Part shown: piece after piece, positions 42,392 through 50,470 of the stretch
Position numbering within the stretch: position 1 is the stretch's first letter
How the letters are laid out: every line of letters begins with the position of its first letter
Origin: JADGOV01 sp963814355
GTDB taxonomy: Bacteria > Actinomycetota > Actinomycetes > JADGOV01
Direction: 5' to 3'
NCBI GenBank assembly: GCA_963814355.1
Contig: CAWFCZ010000018.1
Coordinates: 1,178,001 to 1,242,000, forward strand
DNA length: 64,000 nucleotides
Made by a program: the position numbers and the translations under genes
The notes under the pieces: model-generated
Databases searched by the model: none
Seen by the model: only the letters and a program-made list of their open reading frames with translations
Told to the model about the DNA's origin: nothing

Positions 42392-44317
42392 TCAGCCGCC
42401 GGGGCGGAGCGTCCGGGCGACGGCCACCGGAAGGTTGAGCGCGACGTCACCGGGCGCGCCCCAGTCGGTGGCCGCGGCGCCGCGTACCCACCAGGTACCG
42501 GTACCCGGACGCCACACCGCGATGTCGGTTCGGCCGTCGCCGTTGTAGTCACCCGGCACCGGCACGTCCCCGCGCACGCCCCATGCCGTGGGGTTCCCCC
42601 CCTTCACCCACCAGATCCCGGTCGAAGGCCGGAACACCGCCACGGTCACGCGAGGGGAACTGTCGTAGTAACCGGGCACCGGCACGTCGCCGCGCGTCCC
42701 CCAGCGGGTGGCCGGCAGCCCCCGGACGTACCAGACTCCGGTGGCGGGCCGGAACATCGCCAGGTCGGTACGGCCGTCGCCGGAGTAGTCGGCCGGTACC
42801 GGCACGTCACCGGTGGCGCCGTAGGACGTGGAGCCGACTCCGCGGATCCACCAGACGCCGGTGGAGGGCCGGAACACCGCGAGGTCGGTGCGGCCGTCAC
42901 CGTCGTAGTCCCCCGGCACGGGCACATCGCCGGCGGTGCCCCAGCGGGTCGCCGCCAGGCCTCGGACGTACCAGATGCCAGTCGACGGCCGGAACATCGC
43001 CAGATCGCTGCGCCCGTCACCGGTGTAGTCCCCTGGCACCGGTTGATCACCGCGGGTGCCCCACGGGGTGGACGCCAGGCCGCGGACGTACCAGGTGTTG
43101 TTCGACGGGCGGAACACGGCGCGGTCGGTACGGCCGTCTCCGGTGTAGTCCCCGACGCGGCGCGCCGCCGCTCGCTGAGCGGAAGCCACAAACGCCTGCC
43201 AGGTCGCCCGCCCAACCCAGCCGGTGACCGGGAGTTGGTTGGCCCGCTGGTACGCGCTCACCGCCGCCCCGGTGCCTGCGCCGTACGAGCCGTCGACGGC
43301 GATCCCGACCTGCCGCTGGACCACCGACACCGCCGACCCGCTGTCTCCGGGAGCCACCGCCAGGTTGAGGTTCTGCCGCAGGAAGTCCAGGTCGCTGCGT
43401 GGCGCCGGCGGCATCGGAACCGTCGGGCATGGGGTGGCGTTGAAACCGCTGTACACCGCAGCGTTGCGCTGGCTTGAGGGCCGGCACGGCCCGTAGTCGA
43501 TCGGAGCGACCTGCCTGGTCCAGTACGAGGTGTGCTGCCATGCCCCGGCCCAGCCGAAGCTGAAGTGCACGTGGTCGCGGTGGCAGCCGGTGGTGCCGGA
43601 GCAGGAATACGGTTGCCAGCCGTCCGGCGCGCGGTAGGCGCCCCAGATCCGGCTGTTCCAGATTACGTACATGATCCCGAGCCGCCGGGCCATCGCGAAG
43701 GTGTTGCCGGCGGCGTCGGTGGCAAACAGCCAGCCCAGGAGGGCGTTGACCTGGGCGACGTCGGTGGGGTCTTCGACCGAGGTCCACCAGTCCCAGGCCC
43801 GGCCCTCCTTGTGCTCGCTGGTGCCGCCGCTCAGGCAGCGCCCCACGATGCCGGCGCTGCTGGTGTTGGGATAGGTCCGGAGGATGAGATCGGCGAAGGC
43901 GCGTACGCCCGGCTTCTCCCGGAAGTCGCAGCTGACCTGCGGCAGGTAGGGACTGAGCGGCTCGGCCGCGGTCGGCAGGGCGCTCGGCGTCGGAGGGGTG
44001 GCCACCGGCCCCGCCGCTGCATCCGGAGTGTCCGGCTGCCCGCCACGCAGGGAAGCGCCGGGATGTGGCACATCGTGAGCGGCGTCCGGCGGCAACGGCT
44101 GACCCGAGACGCCGGGAATGGGGCCGGGAGAGCCGGCCCCCGGCAGCGTCGGACCAGGCCCCCGGGACGGCGCCGGGGTGGGGCCCGCGGCCGCTGCCGG
44201 CGACCCGGCCCACAGCGCGGCGGCCCCGAGCGCGGACACGCTGAGGGCGGCGACGACACGCCGTAGCGAACCAGGTCGACGACGGCTGACGGTGACCTGC
44301 GGGGGGAAGACCGGCAC
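42392..44317 (-). CDS. Secreted protein with peptidoglycan-binding domain and six FG-GAP repeats
   Basis: 641 residues. Signal peptide (residues about 12-44, basic RRRPGSLRR then a hydrophobic core and AAAAG), a Pro-rich stretch, and a domain of about 180 residues with EHKEGRAWDWW and CHRDHVHFSFGW that resembles the ARB_07466/peptidase-like C-terminal domain. A PG_binding_1 repeat (VVQRQVGIAVDGSYGAGTGAAVSAYQ) follows. The last 240 residues are six 40-residue FG-GAP/VCBS repeats, consensus GDYxGDGRTDLAVFRPSTGxW. The calcium-loop residues are lost in repeat five (YYDSSPRVT). Probably a wall-associated or extracellular protein. Confidence 0.85.
   Translation of the reverse strand: MPVFPPQVTVSRRRPGSLRRVVAALSVSALGAAALWAGSPAAAAGPTPAPSRGPGPTLPGAGSPGPIPGVSGQPLPPDAAHDVPHPGASLRGGQPDTPDAAAGPVATPPTPSALPTAAEPLSPYLPQVSCDFREKPGVRAFADLILRTYPNTSSAGIVGRCLSGGTSEHKEGRAWDWWTSVEDPTDVAQVNALLGWLFATDAAGNTFAMARRLGIMYVIWNSRIWGAYRAPDGWQPYSCSGTTGCHRDHVHFSFGWAGAWQHTSYWTRQVAPIDYGPCRPSSQRNAAVYSGFNATPCPTVPMPPAPRSDLDFLRQNLNLAVAPGDSGSAVSVVQRQVGIAVDGSYGAGTGAAVSAYQRANQLPVTGWVGRATWQAFVASAQRAAARRVGDYTGDGRTDRAVFRPSNNTWYVRGLASTPWGTRGDQPVPGDYTGDGRSDLAMFRPSTGIWYVRGLAATRWGTAGDVPVPGDYDGDGRTDLAVFRPSTGVWWIRGVGSTSYGATGDVPVPADYSGDGRTDLAMFRPATGVWYVRGLPATRWGTRGDVPVPGYYDSSPRVTVAVFRPSTGIWWVKGGNPTAWGVRGDVPVPGDYNGDGRTDIAVWRPGTGTWWVRGAAATDWGAPGDVALNLPVAVARTLRPGG
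42436..43156 (-). repeat. Tandem 120-bp repeats encoding FG-GAP units
   Basis: Six coding repeats with a 120-base period, recognisable from recurring gtagtc and ccggaac blocks every 120 bases. They encode the beta-propeller-like FG-GAP units of the secreted protein. Such arrays can change copy number by recombination. Confidence 0.8.
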
Positions 44318-44455
44318 ACTCGTCCTGTCGTTGGGTATGGCGAGGGACCGCTGGGAGGCGGCGATGGCTACCTATCGACAGCCGGGCGGCGAACGTGAAC
44401 GATGTGGCAGGGTCTTTTTCGACCGTCGGTTCAACGCATGCCAGAAGGGACCGCC

Positions 44456-46093
44456 ATGGCCAACTCCGACCGGGCCGGGACGTTGGCCCGCCCCGAAGAT
44501 CTCGTCGATGTCCCGCACCTGATCACCGCGTACTACACCGAGCACCCCGACCCGGCGGTGGCCGACCAGCGGGTGGCCTTCGGCACCTCTGGACACCGCG
44601 GTTCGAGCCTCAAGACGGCGTTCAACGAAGACCACATCGCGGCGACCAGCCAGGCGATCTGTGAGTACCGATCCGCGCAGGGCATCGACGGGCCGCTGTT
44701 TCTGGCCCGGGACACCCACGCGCTGTCCGAGCCGGCCTGGGTCACCGCGTTGGAGGTGTTCGCGGCCAACGAGGTCGCGGTACTGATCGACGCTGGCGGG
44801 CGCTACACCCCCACGCCGGCGCTGTCCCATGCGGTGCTGCGGCACAACGCCGGCCGCAGGACCGGCCTGGCCGACGGCGTGGTGGTGACGCCGTCGCACA
44901 ACCCGCCGGAGGACGGCGGCTTCAAGTACAACCCGCCCAACGGCGGCCCGGCGGACACCGACGCCACCTCCTGGATCGCCGGGCGGGCCAACGACCTGCT
45001 GGCCGAGGGCCTGAAGTCGGTACGCCGGGTGTCGATCCGGCAGGCCCGAGCGGCCGCCGAGAGCTACGACTTCCTGGGCACCTACGTCGACGACCTGCCG
45101 AGTGTGGTGGATCTGCCGGCGATCGCGGCCGCCGGCGTCCGGATCGGCGCGGATCCGCTCGGCGGGGCCGCCGTGGACTACTGGGGAGCGATCGGTGAAC
45201 GACACGGCCTGGACCTGACCGTGGTGAACCCGCTGGTCGACCCCACCTGGCGGTTCATGACGCTGGACTGGGACGGCCGGATCCGGATGGACTGCTCATC
45301 CCCGTCGGCGATGGCCTCGCTGATCTCCCGCCGGGAGGAGTTCGACCTGGCGACCGGCAACGACGCCGACGCCGACCGGCACGGCATCGTCACCCCGGAT
45401 GCCGGGCTGCTGAATCCGAACCACTTCCTGGCGGTGGCCATCGGGTACCTCTACGCGCACCGGCCGGACTGGCCGGCCGAGGCCGCCGTGGGCAAGACGC
45501 TGGTCTCCTCGTCGATGATCGACCGGGTGGCCGCCGATCTCGACCGGCGGCTGCTGGAGGTGCCGGTCGGTTTCAAGTGGTTCGTACCTGGCCTGCTGGA
45601 GGGCTCCCTCGGTTTCGGCGGGGAGGAGAGCGCGGGTGCCTCGTTCCTGCGCCGGGACGGCAGCGTCTGGACCACCGACAAGGACGGGCTGCTGCTGGCG
45701 CTGCTCGGCTCGGAGATCCTGGCCGTGACCGGCCGGACGCCGAGTGAGCACTACGCCGAGCTGACCGGGCGGTTCGGAGCGCCGGCGTACGCCCGGGTCG
45801 ACGCTGCGGCCACCCCGGAGGAGAAGGCGATCCTCGGCAAGCTCTCCCCCGACGCGGTCCGGGCCACCGAGTTGGCCGGCGAGCCGATCACCGCGACACT
45901 GACCACCGCGCCGGGGAACGGCGCGGCGATCGGCGGCTTGAAGGTGACCACCGAATCCGGCTGGTTCGCCGCCCGCCCGTCCGGTACCGAGAACGTGTAC
46001 AAGATCTACGCGGAGTCCTTCCGTGGCCCGGAGCATCTGGCCCAACTCCAGGCCGAGGCCCGGGACGTGGTGGCCGCCGCGCTGGCGGGCTGA
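44456..46093 (+). CDS. pgm: Phosphoglucomutase (alpha-D-glucose phosphate-specific)
   Basis: 545 residues. Interconverts glucose-1-phosphate and glucose-6-phosphate for glycogen, trehalose and envelope sugars. FGTSGHRGSSLKTAFNE at the N-terminus, phosphoserine loop VVVTPSHNPPEDGGFKYNPP, metal-binding NDADADRHG and the C-terminal phosphate-binding ARPSGTENVYKIY are intact. The ATG at 44456 has AAGGGA 6 bases upstream; an ATG six codons earlier lacks one. Confidence 0.96.
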   Translation: MANSDRAGTLARPEDLVDVPHLITAYYTEHPDPAVADQRVAFGTSGHRGSSLKTAFNEDHIAATSQAICEYRSAQGIDGPLFLARDTHALSEPAWVTALEVFAANEVAVLIDAGGRYTPTPALSHAVLRHNAGRRTGLADGVVVTPSHNPPEDGGFKYNPPNGGPADTDATSWIAGRANDLLAEGLKSVRRVSIRQARAAAESYDFLGTYVDDLPSVVDLPAIAAAGVRIGADPLGGAAVDYWGAIGERHGLDLTVVNPLVDPTWRFMTLDWDGRIRMDCSSPSAMASLISRREEFDLATGNDADADRHGIVTPDAGLLNPNHFLAVAIGYLYAHRPDWPAEAAVGKTLVSSSMIDRVAADLDRRLLEVPVGFKWFVPGLLEGSLGFGGEESAGASFLRRDGSVWTTDKDGLLLALLGSEILAVTGRTPSEHYAELTGRFGAPAYARVDAAATPEEKAILGKLSPDAVRATELAGEPITATLTTAPGNGAAIGGLKVTTESGWFAARPSGTENVYKIYAESFRGPEHLAQLQAEARDVVAAALAG

Positions 46094-46125
46094 GCGCAGA
46101 CGCTCACGTTCGCAGACCGGTCCGT

Positions 46126-46506
46126 CTATCGAATCAGCTGAACGTGGATCGGAAGGTCCAGATCGCCCCAGGCCCGATCCGCGGTGAGCACCTCCGGTGG
46201 CTCACTGCGGACGGCGAGCGCGAGGCAACACCGGTCGCCGAGCGAGAGCGCCCGGCCGCCGTCGAGCGACCGCAGTGCTCCGGCGAGTTCGGCGTCGGCC
46301 GCGCTCAGCGGCTCGATGGTGACTCCAGCCGCGCCGAGCAGCTCGCGCAAGCGAGCGGCGTCGAGGTCGGCATCGACGAGTTTGCCCACGACGTCGGCCA
46401 GATTCGCGGCGCCGAGAACGGCGCCGGCGATGCGCGCGGCAACGAGGTCACTTCCCGGTTCGTCGTGGATGAGCGCAAGCACGGCCGAGGCGTCGAGGAC
46501 GGTCAT
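46126..46506 (-). CDS. VapC toxin, PIN domain
   Basis: 126 residues. Acidic PIN residues are present: Asp in MTVLDASAVLALIHDE, Glu/Asp region ANLADVVGKLVD, Asp in LSLGDRCCLALAV and LTADRAWGDL. Probably a tRNA- or rRNA-cleaving RNase. The ATG overlaps the antitoxin stop by 4 bases. Intact, unlike the toxin at 1.2 kb. Confidence 0.87.
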   Translation of the reverse strand: MTVLDASAVLALIHDEPGSDLVAARIAGAVLGAANLADVVGKLVDADLDAARLRELLGAAGVTIEPLSAADAELAGALRSLDGGRALSLGDRCCLALAVRSEPPEVLTADRAWGDLDLPIHVQLIR

Positions 46507-46748
46507 TCCGAGGCGGCGGCCAGACGGCGCTCGGCGAGCAGCTCCTCGACGAACGAGCGCGATGCCGGAACGTCCTTCGCCAGCGCGCGAAGCTCCTCGA
46601 CAGCGTCCCGCTGCCGTTCCAACACCAGTCGGGCTCCCGCGACGTGCAGATGAAGGTGGTCGCCCGGCGCCAGCCCGAGCGCGGCGCGAACCCCTGCCGG
46701 GATGACCAGCCGACCTTGTTGGCCCAGAACTACTACCGTGGCATCCAT
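46503..46748 (-). CDS. AbrB/MazE-type swapped-hairpin antitoxin
   Basis: 81 residues. N-terminal swapped-hairpin DNA-binding fold VVVLGQQGRLVIPAGVRAALGLAPGDHLHL, then a helical toxin-binding tail ending RSFVEELLAERRLAA. First gene of the pair with vapC. The ATG at 46748 has no clear ribosome site. A palindrome lies 10 bases upstream. Confidence 0.88.
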   Translation of the reverse strand: MDATVVVLGQQGRLVIPAGVRAALGLAPGDHLHLHVAGARLVLERQRDAVEELRALAKDVPASRSFVEELLAERRLAAASE

Positions 46749-46758
46749 CGCGCAACTG

Positions 46759-46773
46759 TGCCACATGTTGGCA
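46759..46773. promoter_or_regulatory. Palindrome upstream of the AbrB/VapC pair
   Basis: TGCCA-CATGT-TGGCA, a perfect 5+5 inverted repeat immediately upstream of the antitoxin start. A further TGGCA-like half lies about 5 bases away. Likely autoregulatory operator; inference. Confidence 0.4.
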
Positions 46774-46855
46774 AAGGGTGGCACCAACTCGACACATCTA
46801 CCCTTCGACCGCGTGAAGACCTGAGGGCCGAGGACGCCTACCCAAGCGGATCCAG

Positions 46856-47260
46856 CTACGGCTCAAGACGGAGCTGGTACCACCGCGTGTCGACCCACCG
46901 ATCAAACTTCCGCCCTACCTCCCGCAAGACGCCGACCATCTCGAAACCGAGCGACTCATGCAGTGCCGCCGAGGCAGGATTCGGTTCCGCCATCACGGCC
47001 ACCGCGCAATGCATCCGGTCCGCGCGCAGTAGGGAGATGAGATGGGAGTAGACCAGCCGGCCCAGGCCACGACCCACCGCCTCAGGCGTCAGGTACACCG
47101 ACGTCTCCCGAGTTCGTGCATACGCCGGCCGCGGGCGGAACCGCGTGGAGCAGGCGTAACCAACCAGTGATAGGCCGTCCGCTACGACGATGATGTGGTC
47201 GCCGGACTCCTCGCTCGACAGCCTCTTCCGTCAGCCGCCAGCGGAGGCGACCGCTCGGCA
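46856..47260 (-). pseudogene. Truncated, frameshifted GNAT acetyltransferase
   Basis: The C-terminal half is well preserved: GDHIIVVADGLSLVGYA, then LTPEAVGRGLGRLVYSHL (acetyl-CoA loop) and NPASAALHESLGFEMVGVLREVG, similar to phosphinothricin-type acetyltransferases. Upstream the family sequence RLTEEAVER sits in a different frame, and the first 50-60 residues are not found. A start at 47098 would give only 80 residues. It is a decaying gene. Confidence 0.65.
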
Positions 47261-47819
47261 GGTGACAGGCCTTGGCCGCCGTCCGTCGTGAACACCGGCG
47301 GCCTGACCGATCGCACCACCCGCCCGCCGTGGTAGGCATTCCGCCGGTTCCTCCAAGGCCGGGTTGAGTTGCGCAGCGCGGCCCCACCCGTCGACAAGGA
47401 GTGCCCGTAACCGACTAGCGACCCGGTCGCCCCGTCTTGGCCAAACGCTGGCAAGCCTCGACGGAACTTGGCCTGGCCAGACTCACGCCGCAAACGGTTC
47501 CGCAGCCAGTTGGCGACCGATGACTCGTGGTCGGGGCTCAAGGAATTGCATCGGATGAGCAGGCGGGTATGCATCGATCGATTGAAACAAAGCTCAGCGT
47601 CAGGATCACCGGACCTGATCGACGACCTCGACGCCTACCTCGACGCGGCGCCTCGTCCCAATTGCGAGGCCGTGGCGGTCGACCGCCGGCGGATCGCCGG
47701 AACGGCTGCACGACGAGAACCGCCCGAACGTGGTGCGGGTCGCAACCGGAGCTGGTGCTACTGACGACCCTCGCCCGCACAGCTCGTACGAATCTCTGTA
47801 CATCAGAAGCATAGACGCT
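47261..47819. other. Region without intact genes
   Basis: No convincing gene. On the plus strand at about 47610-47670 the phrase SPDLIDDLDAYLDAAPR resembles the start of a GNAT-type protein but ends in unrelated residues. Together with the adjacent GNAT remnant this is about 1 kb of decayed DNA between two toxin-antitoxin pairs. Confidence 0.35.
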
Positions 47820-47825
47820 ACGATT
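47820..47825 (+). promoter_or_regulatory. -10 element of the phd/relE pair
   Basis: TACGAT ends 6 bases before the antitoxin ATG, so transcription would begin at the start codon and the mRNA would be leaderless. No ribosome binding site is present. Confidence 0.4.
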
Positions 47826-47831
47826 GCGTAC

Positions 47832-48116
47832 ATGCCAACCCTTCCTCTGGCAGACGCTCGAGCCCAACTGTCTCGCTTGATTGATGAAGTGACGACGACT
47901 CATGAGCGCTTCGAGATCACTCGCAACGGGCGTCGCGCCGCCGTACTGCTCTCGGCGGAGGACCACGACACGCTGCAAGACACCATCGCGGTGCTCTCCG
48001 ACGCGGACCTGCTCGCTGCTCACCACGAGGGGCGGGCGGCCATCGACGCCGGCGACTACCTCGACGCCGACCAACTTGCCCACGCCATGCGCCAGGCCGG
48101 ACGCCTGCCGCGGTGA
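47832..48116 (+). CDS. Phd/YefM-family antitoxin
   Basis: 94 residues. MPTLPLADARAQLSRLIDEV then ITRNGRRAAVLLSAEDHDTLQ is the Phd/YefM DNA-binding fold; the C-terminal acidic helix binds the toxin. Stop overlaps the toxin GTG by 4 bases. It would neutralise and co-repress with the RelE-like toxin. Confidence 0.9.
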   Translation: MPTLPLADARAQLSRLIDEVTTTHERFEITRNGRRAAVLLSAEDHDTLQDTIAVLSDADLLAAHHEGRAAIDAGDYLDADQLAHAMRQAGRLPR

Positions 48117-48385
48117 CCGAACGCTACCGGCTGCGTATCGCCCGGCCGGCGGCCAGAGCCCTCGCCGAACTGCTCCCAGAGAAGGTGGCAGCCGCCGCCC
48201 AAGAATTCATCACCGGCCCGCTGCTCGATGACCCCCACCGGGTGGGCAAACCCCTTGGTCCGCCGATGGCCCCCGCGTGGACCGCGCGCCGCGGCACGTA
48301 CCGCATCCTCTTCCTTCTCGACGACACGCACCGGATCGTCGAGGTCACGGCCGTCCGGCACCGCACTGATGACTACCGGACCTGA
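48113..48385 (+). CDS. RelE/ParE-family toxin
   Basis: 90 residues. RYRLRIARPAARALAELLPE, GKPLGPPMAPAWTARRGTYRILFLLDDTHRIVEVTAVRHRTDDY is the compact RelE fold with basic and C-terminal His/Arg residues used by ribosome-dependent mRNases. Translation is coupled to the antitoxin by a GTGA overlap. Confidence 0.9.
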   Translation: MTERYRLRIARPAARALAELLPEKVAAAAQEFITGPLLDDPHRVGKPLGPPMAPAWTARRGTYRILFLLDDTHRIVEVTAVRHRTDDYRT

Positions 48386-48468
48386 CTCAGGTGGATCACG
48401 CCGTAGACGATCTGCCCGTCGTAGTGGTGCACGCAGCCGCAGGCGTTTGAGTAGTGGATCGTCCGCAT
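48373..48468 (-). other. Possible 31-residue ORF or remnant
   Basis: An ATG-started frame reads MRTIHYSNACGCVHHYDGQI and stops after 31 codons, overlapping the relE end on the other strand. The Cys/His-rich sequence has no ribosome site and no family I recognise. It may be a remnant or chance. Confidence 0.15.
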
Positions 48469-48874
48469 GACGGCCGTCTCACTGGGGACTCACACCTCGC
48501 CGACAACGCTTGGTCGAGCAGACATGTGGCACCTGGGGCGAAGTCCCGTCCATGATCCAGGGCCAGCCGACCCCATCAGGTGGGGGCTGGCGAGCCCTGG
48601 ATCACCGGACGAGACCTGGATCACCGGGCCTCCACGAGCGGACCCAGAGGGCGTGATCAGCCGTGCTTCCACCAGGCCGAGCGACTGTGCGCGTACGGCA
48701 CCATTTGGTAGACGCCATCCCAGACTTCGTCGTGCCCGTCGTGCCCCTCGTGCCCGTCGAGGCCGAGTCGCCGACGGCGGTCGATCAGCTCCGTGACCTC
48801 GGGCGGCGCAGGGCCGACAATGACTGTGCTCGTAGCGTCAAGGTAGGACAGAACGCTGATCTAGGCTCCGCATC
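48386..48874. other. Gene-free interval
   Basis: 489 bases between relE and the hydrolase gene. It contains palindromic repeat copy B and, at 48829-48870, the likely promoter of the hydrolase gene. No supported coding sequence apart from the doubtful 31-codon frame at its left edge. Confidence 0.5.
48553..48628. repeat. Palindromic intergenic repeat, copy B
   Basis: 48553-48604 is a 52-base palindrome with TGATCCAGGG and CCCTGGATCA ends and inner complementary CCAGCC/GGCTGG-like segments. A further partial right end (CCTGGATCACCGGG) follows at 48615-48628. Same family as the copies at 26480 and 53725. Confidence 0.6.
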
Positions 48875-49765
48875 GTGCCCGCCGAGAATCCGGTCGTTCC
48901 CGCGCCGACGATCTCCGATGACGTCGTGACGCTGCCCGGCGGCGGCCCCACCCTCGCGCTCCGTCGCGCCGGCGGTTCGCGCCGGCCGTTCCTGCTGCTC
49001 CACGGCCTGGCCTCCAACGCCCGGATGTGGGACGGCGTCACCCGCCGCCTGGCCGGCGCCGGACACGAGGTGGCCGCGGTCGACTTGCGTGGACACGGCG
49101 TGTCCGAGGTGACCGAGGACGGGTACGACACCGCAACCGCGGCCGGTGACGTGACGGCCCTGATCTCCGTACTGGGCTGGACGGCGGAGCGCTCGCCTAT
49201 CCTCGCCGGCCAGTCCTGGGGTGGGCACGTCGTTCTGGAGGTGGCCGCCGCGGAAGCTGGCGTGGCGGGGGTCGCCCTGATCGACGGCGGTTGGGTACGC
49301 CTTCCAGGCCGCTTTCCAAACTTCGCCGCGGCCTGGGAGGCGCTTGCGCCGCCGGTCTTCTCCGGGGTGAGCCCGGGCGTGCTGGCGGCCCAGGTAGCGA
49401 CCTGGACGTCCGGCTGGCCGCCGGAGGGGGTCGCCGGGGCGCTGGCCAACTTCGCCGAGCTGCCGGACGGCACCGTCCGGGCCCGGCTCTCGCTCGACCA
49501 CCACAGGGCCATCGTGGCCTCGCTGTGGGACACCGACCCGCGGCTGCACTACCCGAGGGTCGCCGTACCGGCCCTGCTGCTGGTGGCCGACGGCGACGGT
49601 CCCGACCCGGCGAGGAAGCGTGCCGAGGTCGCCGAAGCTCTCGCGGGACTACCGGACGCCGAGGCCCGGTGGTACGCCGGTGCCCACCACGACCTGCACG
49701 CCGCACAACCGCAGCGGTGCGCCGCCGACCTGCTGGCCCTGGCCGGCCGCGTCGACGGAGCGTGA
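48875..49765 (+). CDS. Alpha/beta hydrolase
   Basis: 296 residues from a GTG. Oxyanion-hole HG in FLLLHGLASNARMW, AVDLRGHGVSE, nucleophile elbow LAGQSWGGHV (Ser), Asp in LLLVADGDGPDP, and His in YAGAHHDLHAAQP. Soluble, no signal peptide. Substrate unknown. Its stop overlaps the start of the acVLRF1 gene by 4 bases, an unexplained coupling. Confidence 0.92.
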   Translation: MPAENPVVPAPTISDDVVTLPGGGPTLALRRAGGSRRPFLLLHGLASNARMWDGVTRRLAGAGHEVAAVDLRGHGVSEVTEDGYDTATAAGDVTALISVLGWTAERSPILAGQSWGGHVVLEVAAAEAGVAGVALIDGGWVRLPGRFPNFAAAWEALAPPVFSGVSPGVLAAQVATWTSGWPPEGVAGALANFAELPDGTVRARLSLDHHRAIVASLWDTDPRLHYPRVAVPALLLVADGDGPDPARKRAEVAEALAGLPDAEARWYAGAHHDLHAAQPQRCAADLLALAGRVDGA

Positions 49766-50415
49766 CCGGGCCGCCGGGGCGTACGGTCGCCGTCGCCCCG
49801 GACCGCTTGGCCGGCTGGCTGGCCGGCTTCGAGGTGCGCCACGGCGGCCCGCTGACCTGGCGCGCCGGACCGGACCGGGTGCTCGCCATTGCGAGCGACG
49901 GCGCCCAGGCCGACTGCGAGGTGCCGTTCCCGCCGCTGCGACCGGACCCGGCCGGTCCGGCGGCCAGCCTGATCAGGCACGCCGGCGCCGACCGAAGGGT
50001 CGGGGTCCTGCTGGTCCGCCTCGGCGGGTACGCGGCCGGGGTCTTCCACGGGTCCGAACTTCGTACGTCCAAGGTCGGCTCCCGGCCGGTGCACGGCCGC
50101 AACGCGGCCGGCGGCCAATCGCAGCAGCGGTTCGCCCGCCGCCGCGAAGGTCAGGTCCGGGTGGCGCTCACCGACGCCGCTGACGTCGCCGCCCGGGTTC
50201 TCCTCCCGGCCGTCGGCCGCCTCGACGCGGTGGTCACCGGCGGGGACCGGCGGGCGGTCACCGCGGTCCTCGCCGACCGCCGGCTCGCCGAGTTGCGACC
50301 GCTGGTGCAGCCCCGGCTGCTCGACGTTGGGAACCCGCGGCTGCGGGTACTGCTCGCCGCGCCGGCCCACTTCCGAGCAGTTCGGATCGCGGTATCCGAA
50401 CCGCCGGACCGGTGA
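49762..50415 (+). CDS. acVLRF1-family peptidyl-tRNA hydrolase
   Basis: 217 residues. The catalytic VLRF1/eRF1-like loop RNAAGGQSQQRFARRREGQ is preceded by ELRTSKVGSRPVHG, and the C-terminal half (RLDAVVTGGDRRAVTAVL) is the rest of the fold. Actinobacterial acVLRF1 is proposed to release nascent chains from stalled large ribosomal subunits. GTG start overlaps the hydrolase stop. The C-terminal end overlaps a longer frame for the CLC gene, whose likely ATG is at 50471. Confidence 0.85.
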   Translation: MTGPPGRTVAVAPDRLAGWLAGFEVRHGGPLTWRAGPDRVLAIASDGAQADCEVPFPPLRPDPAGPAASLIRHAGADRRVGVLLVRLGGYAAGVFHGSELRTSKVGSRPVHGRNAAGGQSQQRFARRREGQVRVALTDAADVAARVLLPAVGRLDAVVTGGDRRAVTAVLADRRLAELRPLVQPRLLDVGNPRLRVLLAAPAHFRAVRIAVSEPPDR

Positions 50416-50470
50416 CCGCACCAGGCGGGCCGGCCTGAGCACCCGGCCGACGGTACCTACTCTTACGCCC

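Noticed and set aside
46144..46705. Plus-strand frames opposite the AbrB-VapC pair
   Set aside because: Pure shadows; the minus-strand frames have clear family motifs and an ATGA overlap.
48467..48796. Plus-strand frame of 109 codons
   Set aside because: Composed of repeat-B sequence and low-complexity Arg/Pro; no start signal and no family.
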